A stretch of DNA of 64,000 nucleotides from Ectopseudomonas composti (GCF_001567565.1 NZ_LSSW01000021.1:310001-374000), one strand, 5' to 3'; shown: positions 27,156-36,659, counted from the first letter of the stretch. Notes: generated from the letters alone by a model not told the origin. A program made the numbers and translations.

Positions 27156-28256
27156 TTAGCCGCGGATGTTGTAGATATCCTTGTCGGCGACTTCCGCGTA
27201 GGCGTACAGACGATCGAGATAGGCCTTCTGGTGCTCCCAGACCTTGGCTGCGGCCGGATCGGCTGCGGCGCTGGCCTCGACCACTTCAGCAGATACTTCC
27301 TTGAGGCGCGCCAGCACGTCGTCCGGCAGGCGGCGAACTTCTACACCGTCGGCCTTGAGCTGCTCCAGGGCTTCCATGTTCTTCGCGTTGTAGTCGTCGA
27401 GCATGTCGCCGTTGACGTCACGCGCGGCGGCGCGAACGATGGCCTTGAGATCGGCCGGCAGGGTTTCCCAGGCCTTGAGGTTGACGTCCAGTTCGAACAG
27501 AACGCTCGGCTCCTGCCAGCCCGGGGTGTAGTAGTACTTGGCGGCTTTGTGCAGGCCCAGGGCCAGGTCGTTGTATGGACCGATCCACTCGGTGGCGTCG
27601 ATGGCGCCGGTCTGCATGGCGGTGAAGATCTCGCCGGCCGGCATGTTGACCACGGTACCGCCCATCTTGGTCAGCACTTCGCCGCCCAGGCCCGGGGTAC
27701 GCATCTTCAGGCCCTTGAAGTCGTCGACCGAGTTCATTTCCTTGTTGAACCAGCCGGCAGTCTGCACGCCGGTGTTGCCGCAGGCCATCGGCAGCACGCC
27801 GAACGGCTTGTAGACCTCTTCCCAGAGGGCTTGGCCGCCACCGTAATGCAGCCAGGCGTTCATTTCCTGAGCATTCGGGCCGAACGGCAGAGCGCAGAAG
27901 AACTGTGCGGCCGGTACCTTGCCCTTCCAGTAATACGGTGCGCCGTGACCCATCTCGGCGGTGCCGCGAGAGACTGCATCGAACACTTCCAGCGCTGGTA
28001 CCAGTTCGCCGGCTGCGTACACCTTGACCTTCAGGCGGCCGTTACTCATTTCATCGACCAGCTTGGCGAAGCGTTCGGCCCCCACGCCGACGCCCGGGAA
28101 GTTCTTCGGCCAGGAGGTAACCATTTTCCAGGTGAAGGTCTGGGAACTCGAACCCTCTTGGGGTGCGGCGGCGCTCTTGGAATCTTCTTTGCAGCCAGCC
28201 AGTGCGGTTGCTGCAAGGCCTACGCCCGCTGCGGCGAGTATGTCGCGACGTTTCAT
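27156..28256 (-). CDS. TRAP transporter substrate-binding protein (DctP family)
   Basis: Periplasmic binding protein of 366 residues. The N-terminus has twin basic residues (MKRRDIL) followed by a hydrophobic stretch and LAGC, so it is likely a lipoprotein or a Tat substrate. The fold segment SWPKNFPGVGVGAERFAKLVDE and the contact region TEWIGPYNDLALGLHKAAKYYY resemble the TakP/FcbT-type members that bind 2-oxo acids. The ligand is not proven. It is on the opposite strand to the permease genes and shares a 243-base divergent region with them. Confidence 0.92.
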   Translation of the reverse strand: MKRRDILAAAGVGLAATALAGCKEDSKSAAAPQEGSSSQTFTWKMVTSWPKNFPGVGVGAERFAKLVDEMSNGRLKVKVYAAGELVPALEVFDAVSRGTAEMGHGAPYYWKGKVPAAQFFCALPFGPNAQEMNAWLHYGGGQALWEEVYKPFGVLPMACGNTGVQTAGWFNKEMNSVDDFKGLKMRTPGLGGEVLTKMGGTVVNMPAGEIFTAMQTGAIDATEWIGPYNDLALGLHKAAKYYYTPGWQEPSVLFELDVNLKAWETLPADLKAIVRAAARDVNGDMLDDYNAKNMEALEQLKADGVEVRRLPDDVLARLKEVSAEVVEASAAADPAAAKVWEHQKAYLDRLYAYAEVADKDIYNIRG

Positions 28257-28499
28257 GCAATGCTCCTTCTTGTTGTATTGGTCTTACCACGGGATCGCCG
28301 AAGGTAGACCGGGCGTGAATAACATAGGGTGTCGTGACCTACAAGCCTAGCTATTACGACTAAAGTTGTACGGGCATTGCTGCATTACCGGTAGCCTGCC
28401 TAGAATCGCCGGCCTGCGGCCCACAAGGACGCGGGCGGCGTGACGTGTAGCCAACCGGTTTGCCGTCCTGTCTCCTACTCATAACGATAAGGACTCACT
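28257..28499. promoter_or_regulatory. Divergent control region of the TRAP transporter
   Basis: 243 bases separating the binding-protein gene (left) from the permease genes (right). Both promoters must lie here, which allows coordinate control of the two halves of one transporter. An AT-rich patch lies at 28335-28385. I cannot assign a regulator. Confidence 0.5.
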
Positions 28500-29045
28500 A
28501 TGTCCGACAAGCCTTCACTTCCCCTTGCTCTTGCATATCTGATCGATGCCATCAACGCCTGGTTTGGTAAGGCTTGCGCCTGGCTGACCGTGTTCCTGGT
28601 CATCGGCACCGCCATCGTCGTGGTGCTGCGTTACGGTTTCGGTATCGGCGCGACCGCCCTGCAGGAGGCGGTGCTCTACGCTCACGCGCTGGTCTTCATG
28701 GGCGCCGCGGCCTGGGTGCTGCAGCGCAATGGTCACGTGCGCGTGGACATTTTCTACCAGAAGTTCAGCGGCCGCCGTCAGGCGCTGGTCGAGATTCTCG
28801 GTAACCTGCTGTTCCTCCTGCCGGTGGCACTGTTTCTCGGCTGGGCCAGCTGGGACTACGTCAGCAACGCCTGGTCGACGTTCGAAGCGTCCAGCGAATC
28901 CGGCGGCCTCAAGTTCGTCTATCTGCAGAAAAGCATCATTCTGGTGCTGGTCGTGAGCCTGGTAATGCAAGGTATTTCCAATCTGATCAAGGCACTCTAC
29001 GTCTTCAGCGGTCGCCTGCCGGCTCCGGAGGTGAAGCATGGCTGA
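28500..29045 (+). CDS. TRAP transporter small permease (DctQ)
   Basis: Four-span inner-membrane subunit of 181 residues. Family features are VVLRYGFGIGATALQEAVLYAHALVFMGAAAW (about 40-71) and the HVRVDIFY motif near 79. It pairs with DctM to form the sodium-driven permease. GATAAGGA lies before ATG 28500. Its 3' end overlaps the dctM start by 8 bases. Confidence 0.93.
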   Translation: MSDKPSLPLALAYLIDAINAWFGKACAWLTVFLVIGTAIVVVLRYGFGIGATALQEAVLYAHALVFMGAAAWVLQRNGHVRVDIFYQKFSGRRQALVEILGNLLFLLPVALFLGWASWDYVSNAWSTFEASSESGGLKFVYLQKSIILVLVVSLVMQGISNLIKALYVFSGRLPAPEVKHG

Positions 29046-30414
29046 GTTGATGGCGATTCTGCTGTTCATCAGCATCTGTGCGGCCCTGATGGCCGGCTTT
29101 CCGGTGGCGTTCACCCTGGCCGGCGTTTCCCTGCTGTTTGCCGCGCTCGGCGTGGTTACCGGCACCTTCGACCCGGGCTACCTGAGCGCCCTGCCGAACC
29201 GTCTGTTCGGCATCATGAACAACCAGACCATGCTCGCCGTGCCGCTGTTTGTGTTCATGGGGGTGATGCTGGAACGTTCACGGGTGGCCGAGGACCTGCT
29301 CGAGTCCATGTCGCGTCTGTTCGGCACCCTGCGTGGCGGCCTGGCGATTTCCGTGTGCGTGGTCGGTGCGTTGCTGGCCGCGTCCACCGGCATCGTCGGT
29401 GCCACCGTGGTGACCATGGGCCTGCTGGCGCTGCCGACCATGTTGCGTCGCGGCTACGATCCGGCCATCTCCACCGGCACCCTGGCGGCCACCGGTACCC
29501 TGGGGCAGATCATTCCGCCGTCGATCGTGCTGGTGCTGCTGGGGGACGTGATGTCCAGCGCCTATCAGCAGGCGCAGCTGAAGATGGGTATCTTCTCGCC
29601 GAAGACCGTTTCGGTCGGTGACCTGTTCGTCGGGGCGCTGCTGCCCGGCCTGCTGCTGGTCGGCCTGTACATCACCTACATCATCTTCGTGGCGATCTTC
29701 CAGCCGAAGAAACTGCCGGCTTTGCCGCAGGAAGAGCTCGGTCCGATCGAATGGGGCAAGCTGGCCAAGGCGCTGATTCCGCCGCTGATCCTGATCGGTG
29801 CGGTACTCGGCTCCATCCTCGCCGGCTACGCCACACCGACCGAAGCTGCCGCGCTGGGCGCTGTGGGTGCCATGCTGCTGGCGCTGAGCAAGAGCAAGCT
29901 GAACTTCGGTCAGCTCAAGGAAGTGGCCTATGGCACCACCGAAATCAGTGCCATGGTCTTCATGATCCTGATCGGTGCCTCGCTGTTCTCCCTGGTGTTC
30001 CGCGGCTTCGGTGGTGAGGTGCTGATCGAGGACGTGTTCGCCCAGTTGCCAGGCGGTGTGCTCGGTGCATTCTTCCTGGTGATGCTGGTGATTTTCCTGC
30101 TCGGCTTCATCCTCGACTTCATCGAGATCACCTTCGTGGTGGTGCCGATCGTCGGTCCGGTGCTGCTGGCGATGGGGCTCGACCCGATCTGGCTGGGTGT
30201 GATGATCGCGCTGAACCTGCAGACGTCCTTCCTCACGCCGCCATTCGGTTTCGCGCTGTTCTACCTGCGTGGCGTGACGCCCCCGAGCATTCCCACCAGC
30301 ACCATCTACAAGGGTGTGTTGCCGTTCATCCTGATCCAGATTCTGCTGCTGGTGATCGCCTATATCTTCCCTGGGCTTATCACTTGGCTGCCGGAACAGG
30401 TCTATGGTCCATAG
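29038..30414 (+). CDS. TRAP transporter large permease (DctM)
   Basis: Main permease subunit of 458 residues with about 12 membrane spans. Conserved parts include GFPVAFTLAGVSLLFAALG (near 20-38), AASTGIVGATVVTMGLLALPTM (about 120-141), GTLAATGTLGQIIPPSIVLVLLGD and the C-terminal LNLQTSFLTPPFGFALFYLRGV. The start overlaps dctQ, so the two are coupled. A terminator follows at 30436. Confidence 0.95.
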   Translation: MAELMAILLFISICAALMAGFPVAFTLAGVSLLFAALGVVTGTFDPGYLSALPNRLFGIMNNQTMLAVPLFVFMGVMLERSRVAEDLLESMSRLFGTLRGGLAISVCVVGALLAASTGIVGATVVTMGLLALPTMLRRGYDPAISTGTLAATGTLGQIIPPSIVLVLLGDVMSSAYQQAQLKMGIFSPKTVSVGDLFVGALLPGLLLVGLYITYIIFVAIFQPKKLPALPQEELGPIEWGKLAKALIPPLILIGAVLGSILAGYATPTEAAALGAVGAMLLALSKSKLNFGQLKEVAYGTTEISAMVFMILIGASLFSLVFRGFGGEVLIEDVFAQLPGGVLGAFFLVMLVIFLLGFILDFIEITFVVVPIVGPVLLAMGLDPIWLGVMIALNLQTSFLTPPFGFALFYLRGVTPPSIPTSTIYKGVLPFILIQILLLVIAYIFPGLITWLPEQVYGP

Positions 30415-30435
30415 GTCATAACATGCAGTGAGCAG

Positions 30436-30461
30436 ACGCCCGTCCCTGTGACGGGCGTTTT
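30436..30461 (+). terminator. Rho-independent terminator after dctM
   Basis: ACGCCCGT / ACGGGCGT stem of 8 bases with a 7-base loop followed by TTTTGCTTT, 22 bases beyond the stop. Confidence 0.85.
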
Positions 30462-30518
30462 GCTTTATGTGCATGGCATGCTTCAAATAGACGTTACTCA
30501 ACGGAGCGAGAGGCCCTC

Positions 30519-31418
30519 ATGAGCAAAACCCAAGTCGAACGCGTGGAGCTCGATCAGCTCACCTGCTGGCGCATACGGGCGCAGCACAGCGAGCTGCTGG
30601 TCGCCCAACAAGGCGCGCAGATTCTCAGCTATCAGCAAGATGGCCAGCCGCCGTTGATCTGGTTGAGCCCCGATGCGGCCTATCGACGTGGCCAGAGCGT
30701 GCGTGGCGGTGTGCCCATCTGCTGGCCCTGGTTCGGCGATCTGCGGCGCAACCCGCAGGCGGTGCAGGCGCACTATCAGCTGGACGAGGCCCCCGCCCAT
30801 GGCCTGGTACGCAATCTGGACTGGCAGTTGCTGAGCATTGCCGAAGAGGAGGACGGGGTCAGGCTGCGCTTTGCCTTCGACGCACGCGAACGACCATTGC
30901 CGGGTTGGCCGCGCGATGCCTGCGTGCACTTCGAAATCGGCCTGGGCGACGATCTGCAGCTGCGCCTGGAGACTGAGAACCGCAGCGATCACCCGCTGGT
31001 GCTGAGCCAGGCCCTGCACACCTACTTCGCCGTCAGCGATGTGCGCCAGGTTGAGGTGCAAGGCCTGCAGAGCTGCCGCTATATCGACACCCTGCAGGAT
31101 TGGCGCGAGCTGCGTCAGGAAGGGGCTGTCGGGTTCACCGGCGAGACCGACCGCATCTACCGCGACACGGCGGCGCGCCTGAGCATCATCGATCCTACCT
31201 GGCAGCGGCGCATCCACCTGGATGCCCGTGGCTCACGTTCTGCGGTGTTGTGGAATCCCTGGATCGACAAGGCCAAACGCCTGTCGCAGTTCCCTGACGA
31301 TGCCTGGCAGAACATGCTGTGCATCGAGACGGCCAACCTGCTGGAGGACGTCGTGCAGTTGCAGGCCAGGCAACGGCACAGCCTGGAGTTGCGTCTGTCC
31401 AGCGAGTCGCTGAGCTAG
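30519..31418 (+). CDS. D-hexose-6-phosphate mutarotase (YeaD-like)
   Basis: Aldose-1-epimerase superfamily protein of 299 residues that should interconvert anomers of hexose 6-phosphates. Visible family parts are RRGQSVRGGVPICWPWFG (residues 57-74), HGLVRNLDWQL (about 90), LVLSQALHTYFAVSDV (with the catalytic histidine) and WNPWIDKAKRLSQFPDDAWQ near the C-terminus with an essential acidic residue. CGGAGCGAGAGG precedes ATG 30519. Its last four bases overlap the end of the convergent gene on the other strand. Confidence 0.92.
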   Translation: MSKTQVERVELDQLTCWRIRAQHSELLVAQQGAQILSYQQDGQPPLIWLSPDAAYRRGQSVRGGVPICWPWFGDLRRNPQAVQAHYQLDEAPAHGLVRNLDWQLLSIAEEEDGVRLRFAFDARERPLPGWPRDACVHFEIGLGDDLQLRLETENRSDHPLVLSQALHTYFAVSDVRQVEVQGLQSCRYIDTLQDWRELRQEGAVGFTGETDRIYRDTAARLSIIDPTWQRRIHLDARGSRSAVLWNPWIDKAKRLSQFPDDAWQNMLCIETANLLEDVVQLQARQRHSLELRLSSESLS

Positions 31419-31879
31419 TCTGCCTGTTGCAGTGCCTGGCGCAGCGCCTGCGCATCGCGATAGGTGCGCTGCTGGGCCAGCCTGCCATCCTCCAGCTGCA
31501 ACCACAGCACCTCGCCCTCACCCGCCGGGTAGCGCGGGGCGATGCGGGCGTCGCGATCGAGGAGGATGCGGTAGTTGTAGTCGCGCATCTTCGGTAGGGC
31601 GAAGAGGCTGGCGATGATGCGGGGCATGCGGCTGACATCGGCGAGGAAGACCGCCTGACGCTGCTCCAGATAACCCTTTGGCTGGCCTTCCAGCGCAGCG
31701 TTGACCAGCTTGGCGCCGTCCATGTCGCGGGCGACCAGCAGGATGCGGGTTTCGTCATTCAGGGTGTAGGGCGCGTCGAACTGATCCAGCAGCGTCCAGG
31801 GTGCCAGGCGTTCGCCGGGCTCCATGGCCAGTGCAGCGGTGGACAGCAGGCACAGCAACATCAGGGCAGCAGCTTTCAT
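31415..31879 (-). CDS. Exported thioredoxin-fold-like protein, unknown
   Basis: Protein of 154 residues with a signal peptide (cut near ALAM, residue 19). The mature part LAPWTLLDQFDAPYTLNDETRILLVARDMDGAKLVN looks like a peroxiredoxin/thioredoxin fold start, but no CxxC is present, so redox activity is unlikely. It follows a DUF3299 gene by 31 bases on the same strand; the two probably share a transcript and act in the periplasm. Function unknown. Its stop overlaps the mutarotase stop region by 4 bases. Confidence 0.75.
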   Translation of the reverse strand: MKAAALMLLCLLSTAALAMEPGERLAPWTLLDQFDAPYTLNDETRILLVARDMDGAKLVNAALEGQPKGYLEQRQAVFLADVSRMPRIIASLFALPKMRDYNYRILLDRDARIAPRYPAGEGEVLWLQLEDGRLAQQRTYRDAQALRQALQQAD

Positions 31880-31910
31880 GCTGGAACTCCTAGCGGGGGG
31901 ATGGAGGCGG

Positions 31911-32456
31911 TTAGAGGTCTTCGTCGGTCACCAGGCGTACTTCGCCGGCGTCCATGGCATAGGCGGCGTCGGCCAGGTCGTTGCTGATCGCTTCCACCTT
32001 GAGTTTGCCGCTGACCCAGATGGGCGCGTAGATGTCGTCGAGCACGATGCCCTTGGGGTAGCGCACGAGTACCAGCTGGTTCGGTGGCGGTGGTGGAACG
32101 TGGATGCAGGCACCCGGGTAGGGCACCAGGAAGAACAGCGTGCTGTTGCCTTTCTCGTCGTTCTCCAGCGGTACCGGGTAGCCACCCAGGCGGATGGCCT
32201 TGCCGTCGAGTGCAGCGACGGTCTTGGCCGAGTACATCACCGCCGGCAGGTTCTTGTCCTGCTGGCGCAGGCCGCCTTCGCTGTAGAAGGTGCTGTCGCC
32301 TTCCGGGCTGTCATGGCTGATCTCGGGCATCTCCTCCAGGGCTTTGCGATCCTCGGGGGGCATCAGGGCGAGCCAGTCGGTTTCCGGCAGTTCGGCGTGG
32401 GCCAGGCCGGTACAAAGGAGCAGGGCGAGCAGCAGGTGGCGCATGGGGTATGACAT
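31911..32456 (-). CDS. DUF3299 family periplasmic protein
   Basis: Protein of 181 residues (177 if the second Met at 32444 is used) with a signal peptide cut near AHA-EL. The core KAIRLGGYPVPLENDEKGNS and FFLVPYPGACIHVPPPPPNQLV is typical of DUF3299, which appears beside metal and lipoprotein export genes in other bacteria. The GACIHVPPPPPN motif is the family hallmark. Likely operon with the thioredoxin-fold-like gene that follows. Confidence 0.85.
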   Translation of the reverse strand: MSYPMRHLLLALLLCTGLAHAELPETDWLALMPPEDRKALEEMPEISHDSPEGDSTFYSEGGLRQQDKNLPAVMYSAKTVAALDGKAIRLGGYPVPLENDEKGNSTLFFLVPYPGACIHVPPPPPNQLVLVRYPKGIVLDDIYAPIWVSGKLKVEAISNDLADAAYAMDAGEVRLVTDEDL

Positions 32457-32508
32457 CTCGTGGCGGCGTTAGCGAGGAGCCGAACTTTCGGCTCCTGATC
32501 CGGGCCTG

Positions 32509-32754
32509 TCAGCCCTTCTTGATTGCCCCGTAGATTACCAGCAGAACGATGGCGCCGATCACCGCGCCGATAAAACCGGCAGCCTGACCAGCCTGGTAGA
32601 TGCCCAGCGCCTGGCCGCCGTAGGTGGCCGCGATGGAGCCGCCGATGCCGAGCAGGATGGTCATGATCCAGCCCATGCTGTCATCCCCAGGTTTGAGAAA
32701 ACGTGCGATCAGACCGACGATCAGGCCGATGAAGATGGTGCCGATTATGCCCAT
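32509..32754 (-). CDS. GlsB/YeaQ/YmgE family stress membrane protein
   Basis: Protein of 81 residues with three membrane spans. The family pattern is clear: IGTIFIGLIVGLIARFLKPG, then GWIMTILLGIGGSIAATYGG, then GFIGAVIGAIVLLVIYG. The family includes transglycosylase-associated proteins induced by stress; biochemical role unknown. AAGGAGAC lies before ATG 32754. Single-gene unit. Confidence 0.92.
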   Translation of the reverse strand: MGIIGTIFIGLIVGLIARFLKPGDDSMGWIMTILLGIGGSIAATYGGQALGIYQAGQAAGFIGAVIGAIVLLVIYGAIKKG

Positions 32755-32819
32755 TGGCGTGTCTCCTTGATGAGTGCCGCTTGTGCGGCAGGCTCTGCAT
32801 GGGACAGGCCGGTGAGGTG

Positions 32820-33581
32820 TCAGTTCGCCTCGTCCGGTGGTTTGACCCCATAGCGCTGATAGATCAGGGTGATCTCGCCATTCTCGCGCATGCGCTCGAG
32901 CTCCGCGCCCAGGCGGTCGTAGAGTTTACGGCGGTCACGCTGGTAGCGTTTGAGCGATGCACCGAAGTGATTACCCAGTACCTGCTGGTGGGTGTAGTGA
33001 GCGTAGCTGTAGTCGCGAAAATCCATCGCCTGGAACTGTGCCTCCATCGGCGCGATGTCGAGCACGGCGATGGTGTCCAGGCGCCCGGCGCGGAACATCG
33101 CTGCCAGTTGCGCATCGTCGCTGGCATAGACGCGGCCCAGCATGTCATCGCTATCGAACGGCTCGAAATAGGCCGTGCCGCGCTTCACGCCGAGTGACAA
33201 GTCATACAGATCGTCGTAGCGGCTCAGTCTGGCCTCTTCGCCTGGGTGCACGATGAAGCGTACGTTGAGCGGCTGGCTGCCGATACTGGGCAGGAAGTGA
33301 ATGTACTGGCGGCGTGGCTCGGTGAGCAGAACGCGTGGTACCAGGTCGACGCGACCTGAACGCAGGTCGTCGAGGCTACGCAGGAAGGGGGCTTCGCGCC
33401 AGTGCAGGTCTATGCCAATGCGGTGTGCCGCGGTCTCCAGCACGCTGATCAATGGGCCGCTGGGCAGGCCATCGACTGCGCGCATTTCCGGTGGCCGCTC
33501 ACGGAAGTCGACACGCAGCACATCATCGCCAACGCAGGTCAGTGCGAACAGCAAGGACAGCAAGGAAAGGAGCAGTTTCAT
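32820..33581 (-). CDS. Periplasmic solute-binding protein, family 3
   Basis: Protein of 253 residues with a signal peptide (about residues 1-18) followed by a bilobal SBP_bac_3 fold: FRERPPEMRAVDGLPSGPLI, VDLVPRVLLTEPRRQYIHFLP and LGVKRGTAYFEPF. It lacks the standard amino-acid-binding arginine-aspartate pair in an obvious form, and no permease is adjacent. Many such orphan proteins in pseudomonads have no known ligand. It lies downstream of the GlsB-type gene's start region but on its own transcript. Confidence 0.82.
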   Translation of the reverse strand: MKLLLSLLSLLFALTCVGDDVLRVDFRERPPEMRAVDGLPSGPLISVLETAAHRIGIDLHWREAPFLRSLDDLRSGRVDLVPRVLLTEPRRQYIHFLPSIGSQPLNVRFIVHPGEEARLSRYDDLYDLSLGVKRGTAYFEPFDSDDMLGRVYASDDAQLAAMFRAGRLDTIAVLDIAPMEAQFQAMDFRDYSYAHYTHQQVLGNHFGASLKRYQRDRRKLYDRLGAELERMRENGEITLIYQRYGVKPPDEAN

Positions 33582-33636
33582 GGCCAGGCTCTTGAGCGAC
33601 CACCGTCGTTCAAGAGTCTAGCTGCGAATTGTCCGG

Positions 33637-34722
33637 TTAGCCTTTTGCTATCAGTGCCTGAACGGCTGCGATGCCGCTATCGAGGCTGGCGCGATCGGCA
33701 CTGCGCAGGGTGGCATGACCGACCTTGCGCCCGGCCTTGAAGGCTTTGCCGTAGTGGTGCAGGTGGCAATCGGCGATGCTGATCACCTTGTCTACCGGCG
33801 GTACTTCGCCAATGAAGTTGAGCATGGCGCTCTCGCCCAGCTTGGCCGTCGAGCCCAGCGGCAGGCCGGCGACGGCGCGCAGGTGGTTCTCGAACTGGCT
33901 GCACTCGGCACCTTCGATGGTCCAGTGCCCGGAGTTGTGTACGCGCGGGGCGATCTCGTTGGCCTTGAGGCCGCCGTCGACTTCGAAGAATTCGAAGGCC
34001 AGCACGCCGACGTAGTCGAGCTTGTCCAGCACGCGGCCGACGTAGTCCTCGGCCAGCGCCTGCAGCGGGTGATCGGTGCTGGCGATGGACAGGGCGAGGA
34101 TGCCGTTGTCGTGGGTGTTGTGTACCAGCGGGTAGAAGCGTGTTTCGCCGTCACGGGCGCGCACGGCGACCAGCGATACTTCGCCGGTGAAGGGCACGAA
34201 GCCTTCGAGAATGCACGGCACGCTGCCCAGTTCGGCGAAGGCACCGGTCACGTCTTCGGCCCTGCGCAGAACCTTCTGACCCTTGCCGTCATAGCCCAGG
34301 GTGCGGGTCTTCATCACCGCCGGCAGGCCGATACTGGCCACGGCGGCATCGAGATCGGCCTGCGACTGAATGTCGGCGAACTCAGGAGTGGGAATGCCCA
34401 GCTCGCGGAACATGGATTTTTCGAACCAGCGGTCACGGGCGACGCGCAGGGCTTCAGCGCTCGGGTAGACCGGCACGAACTGCGAGAGGAAGGCCACGGT
34501 TTCCGCCGGCACGCTCTCGAACTCGAAGGTCACCAGGTCGACCTCATCGGCCAGTTGGCGCAGGTGATCCTGATCGCCGTAGTCGGCGCGGATATGTTCG
34601 CCCAGCGCCTGCGCGCAGGCGTCCGGCGCCGGGTCGAGAAAAGCGAAGTTCATGCCCAGCGGGGTGCCCGCCAGGGCCATCATGCGGCCCAGCTGGCCGC
34701 CACCGATCACACCGATTTTCAT
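33637..34722 (-). CDS. purK: 5-(Carboxyamino)imidazole ribonucleotide synthase
   Basis: ATP-grasp enzyme of 361 residues that converts AIR, ATP and bicarbonate to N5-CAIR in purine synthesis. Motifs include IGGGQLGRMMALAG (5-18), the ATP-grasp core VMKTRTLGYDGKGQKVL (about 150-166) and EIAPRVHNSGHWTIEGAECSQFE near 275. The frame is open upstream, but MKIGVIGGGQLGR sets ATG 34722, preceded by AAAAGGGG. It lies 147 bases after purE with a repeat in between. Confidence 0.96.
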   Translation of the reverse strand: MKIGVIGGGQLGRMMALAGTPLGMNFAFLDPAPDACAQALGEHIRADYGDQDHLRQLADEVDLVTFEFESVPAETVAFLSQFVPVYPSAEALRVARDRWFEKSMFRELGIPTPEFADIQSQADLDAAVASIGLPAVMKTRTLGYDGKGQKVLRRAEDVTGAFAELGSVPCILEGFVPFTGEVSLVAVRARDGETRFYPLVHNTHDNGILALSIASTDHPLQALAEDYVGRVLDKLDYVGVLAFEFFEVDGGLKANEIAPRVHNSGHWTIEGAECSQFENHLRAVAGLPLGSTAKLGESAMLNFIGEVPPVDKVISIADCHLHHYGKAFKAGRKVGHATLRSADRASLDSGIAAVQALIAKG

Positions 34723-34791
34723 AACAAAGCCCCTTTTCAGCAGGTGGCGAGACCAAGCAGTTGAACGCTGCCCGCAGCGCAGGAAGCGGAG

Positions 34792-34860
34792 TTTACGCCG
34801 GTAAATGAGCATTCCGAGCAGCGGACAGGGTGCAAATGCGCCGTGTCGCAGCCCTTGATG
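34792..34860. repeat. Dispersed repeat (type E) between purE and purK
   Basis: TTTAC-GCCG-GTAAA hairpin at 34792-34805 followed by TGAGCATTCCGAGCAGCGG. The string GTAAATGAGCATT (34801-34813) recurs at 63988-64000 behind a similar TTTAC arm. It separates two genes that are normally tightly linked. Confidence 0.65.
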
Positions 34861-34869
34861 GAATGGGCT

Positions 34870-35361
34870 TCAGGCCTCGCGCGGATCCGGGTTGCTCAGC
34901 ACGGTATCGGTCTGCTCCTGGCGGAACTGCTTCAGCGCCGCGTGGAACTGCGGGTGCTGGTGACCGAGGATGCTGGCCGCCAGCAGCGCCGCGTTGACCG
35001 CGCCCGCCTTGCCGATGGCCAGGGTGGCGACCGGAACACCGGCCGGCATCTGCACGATCGACAGCAGCGAGTCGACGCCCGAGAGCATGGACGACTGTAC
35101 CGGCACGCCGAGCACCGGCAGGTGGGTCTTGGCCGCGCACATGCCCGGCAGGTGGGCTGCACCACCAGCACCGGCGATGATCACCTGGATGCCGCGTGCT
35201 TCTGCCTCTTCGGCGTACTGGAACAGCAGGTCCGGGGTGCGGTGGGCGGAGACCACCTTGACCTCGTGGGGAATGCCCAGCTTGTCCAGCATTTCGGCGG
35301 TGTGGCTAAGGGTGGACCAATCGGACTTGGAGCCCATGATCACGCCAACCAGTGCGCTCAT
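34870..35361 (-). CDS. purE: 5-(Carboxyamino)imidazole ribonucleotide mutase
   Basis: Class I PurE, 163 residues, rearranging N5-CAIR to CAIR. Conserved segments: [10 protein letters not shown] (residues 9-18), [15 protein letters not shown] (38-52), [15 protein letters not shown] and [35 protein letters not shown] 35361 starts the family N-terminus ([14 protein letters not shown]) and has AGAGGCACG before it. It is first in the purEK unit. Confidence 0.97.
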   Translation of the reverse strand: MSALVGVIMGSKSDWSTLSHTAEMLDKLGIPHEVKVVSAHRTPDLLFQYAEEAEARGIQVIIAGAGGAAHLPGMCAAKTHLPVLGVPVQSSMLSGVDSLLSIVQMPAGVPVATLAIGKAGAVNAALLAASILGHQHPQFHAALKQFRQEQTDTVLSNPDPREA

Positions 35362-35636
35362 CGTCGTGCCTCTTCTCTCGGGCGCCTCGCGGCGCGTCAA
35401 AAACCAACAAGCCACGCGGGCGGGCCAGCGTGGCTTGTCATGATTCGTTGGCCGGGTGCTGCCGGCCGAAGGCCGCGCAGTATAACGCAAAGCCAGCGGT
35501 GTCGGGCAGTGGCGATGACCGTTCGTCATGCAGGCGCTGGCAGTGAGGCAAAACCGCGCAAACCTTGCTCTGGAGCAATGCTCACATGGGCTGTGCGCAC
35601 ACACTGGGCGGACACTCGCATGGAAGAGGAACAGTG

Positions 35637-36659
35637 ATGAACCAGACCATGAAAGCTGCAGTGGTCCACGCCTTCGGCGAACCCCTGCGTATCGAAGAGG
35701 TAAAAGTCCCTCTGCCAGGCCACGGCCAGATTCTGGTGAAGATCGAAGCCTCGGGGGTATGCCATACCGACCTCCACGCGGCTGAGGGCGACTGGCCGGT
35801 GAAACCGAGCCTGCCCTTCATTCCAGGCCACGAAGGGGTTGGCTACGTGGCGGCGGTCGGCAGCGGCGTGACCCGTGTGAAGGAAGGCGATCGCGTCGGC
35901 GTGCCCTGGCTCTATACCGCCTGCGGCTGCTGCGAACACTGCCTGACCGGTTGGGAAACCCTCTGCGCAAGCCAGCAGAACACCGGCTATTCGATCAATG
36001 GCGGCTATGCCGAATACGTATTGGCGGACCCCAATTACGTCGGCATCCTGCCGAAAAATGTCGACTTCCTCGAGATCGCGCCGATCCTCTGCGCCGGGGT
36101 GACGGTGTACAAGGGCCTCAAGCAAACCCAGGCGCGCCCTGGCCAGTGGGTGGCCATCTCCGGTATCGGTGGCCTTGGCCACGTTGCCGTGCAATACGCC
36201 CGCGCCATGGGGCTGCACGTGATCGCAGTGGACGTCGACGACGCCAAGCTGGAGCTGGCGCGCAAGCTCGGCGCCAGCCTGACCATCAACGCGCGCAAGG
36301 AAGACCCGGCCGAGGTGGTGCAGCGCGATATCGGCGGCGCCCATGGCGTGCTGGTCACCGCAGTGTCCAACGCCGCCTTCGGCCAGGCCATCGGCATGGC
36401 GCGCCGGCATGGCACCGTGACGCTGGTCGGCTTGCCGCCGGGCGACTTTCCGACGCCGATCTTCGACGTGGTGCTCAAGGCCATCACGATTACCGGCTCC
36501 ATCGTCGGTACCCGTGCCGATCTGCAGGAAGCGCTGGACTTCGCCGGTGAAGGCCTGGTCAAGGCCACGGTGCACAGCGACACGCTCGATAACATCAACG
36601 GCATCTTCGAGCAGATGCGTGGCGGTCAGATCGAGGGGCGCGTGGTGCTGCAGTTCTGA
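35637..36659 (+). CDS. adhP: Zinc-dependent alcohol dehydrogenase
   Basis: NAD-dependent alcohol dehydrogenase of 340 residues. Catalytic zinc ligands are C42 (GVCHTDL) and H65-E66 (GHEGVGY); the structural zinc site is C96, C99, C102 and C110. The cofactor fold has [13 protein letters not shown] near 178-190 with an aspartate in VIAVDVDD that favours NAD. It should oxidise ethanol and other short primary alcohols. GAGGAA precedes ATG 35637; the second Met, four codons on, is also possible. It matches PA5427 (adhA), next to purE (PA5426) in PAO1. Confidence 0.94.
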   Translation: MNQTMKAAVVHAFGEPLRIEEVKVPLPGHGQILVKIEASGVCHTDLHAAEGDWPVKPSLPFIPGHEGVGYVAAVGSGVTRVKEGDRVGVPWLYTACGCCEHCLTGWETLCASQQNTGYSINGGYAEYVLADPNYVGILPKNVDFLEIAPILCAGVTVYKGLKQTQARPGQWVAISGIGGLGHVAVQYARAMGLHVIAVDVDDAKLELARKLGASLTINARKEDPAEVVQRDIGGAHGVLVTAVSNAAFGQAIGMARRHGTVTLVGLPPGDFPTPIFDVVLKAITITGSIVGTRADLQEALDFAGEGLVKATVHSDTLDNINGIFEQMRGGQIEGRVVLQF

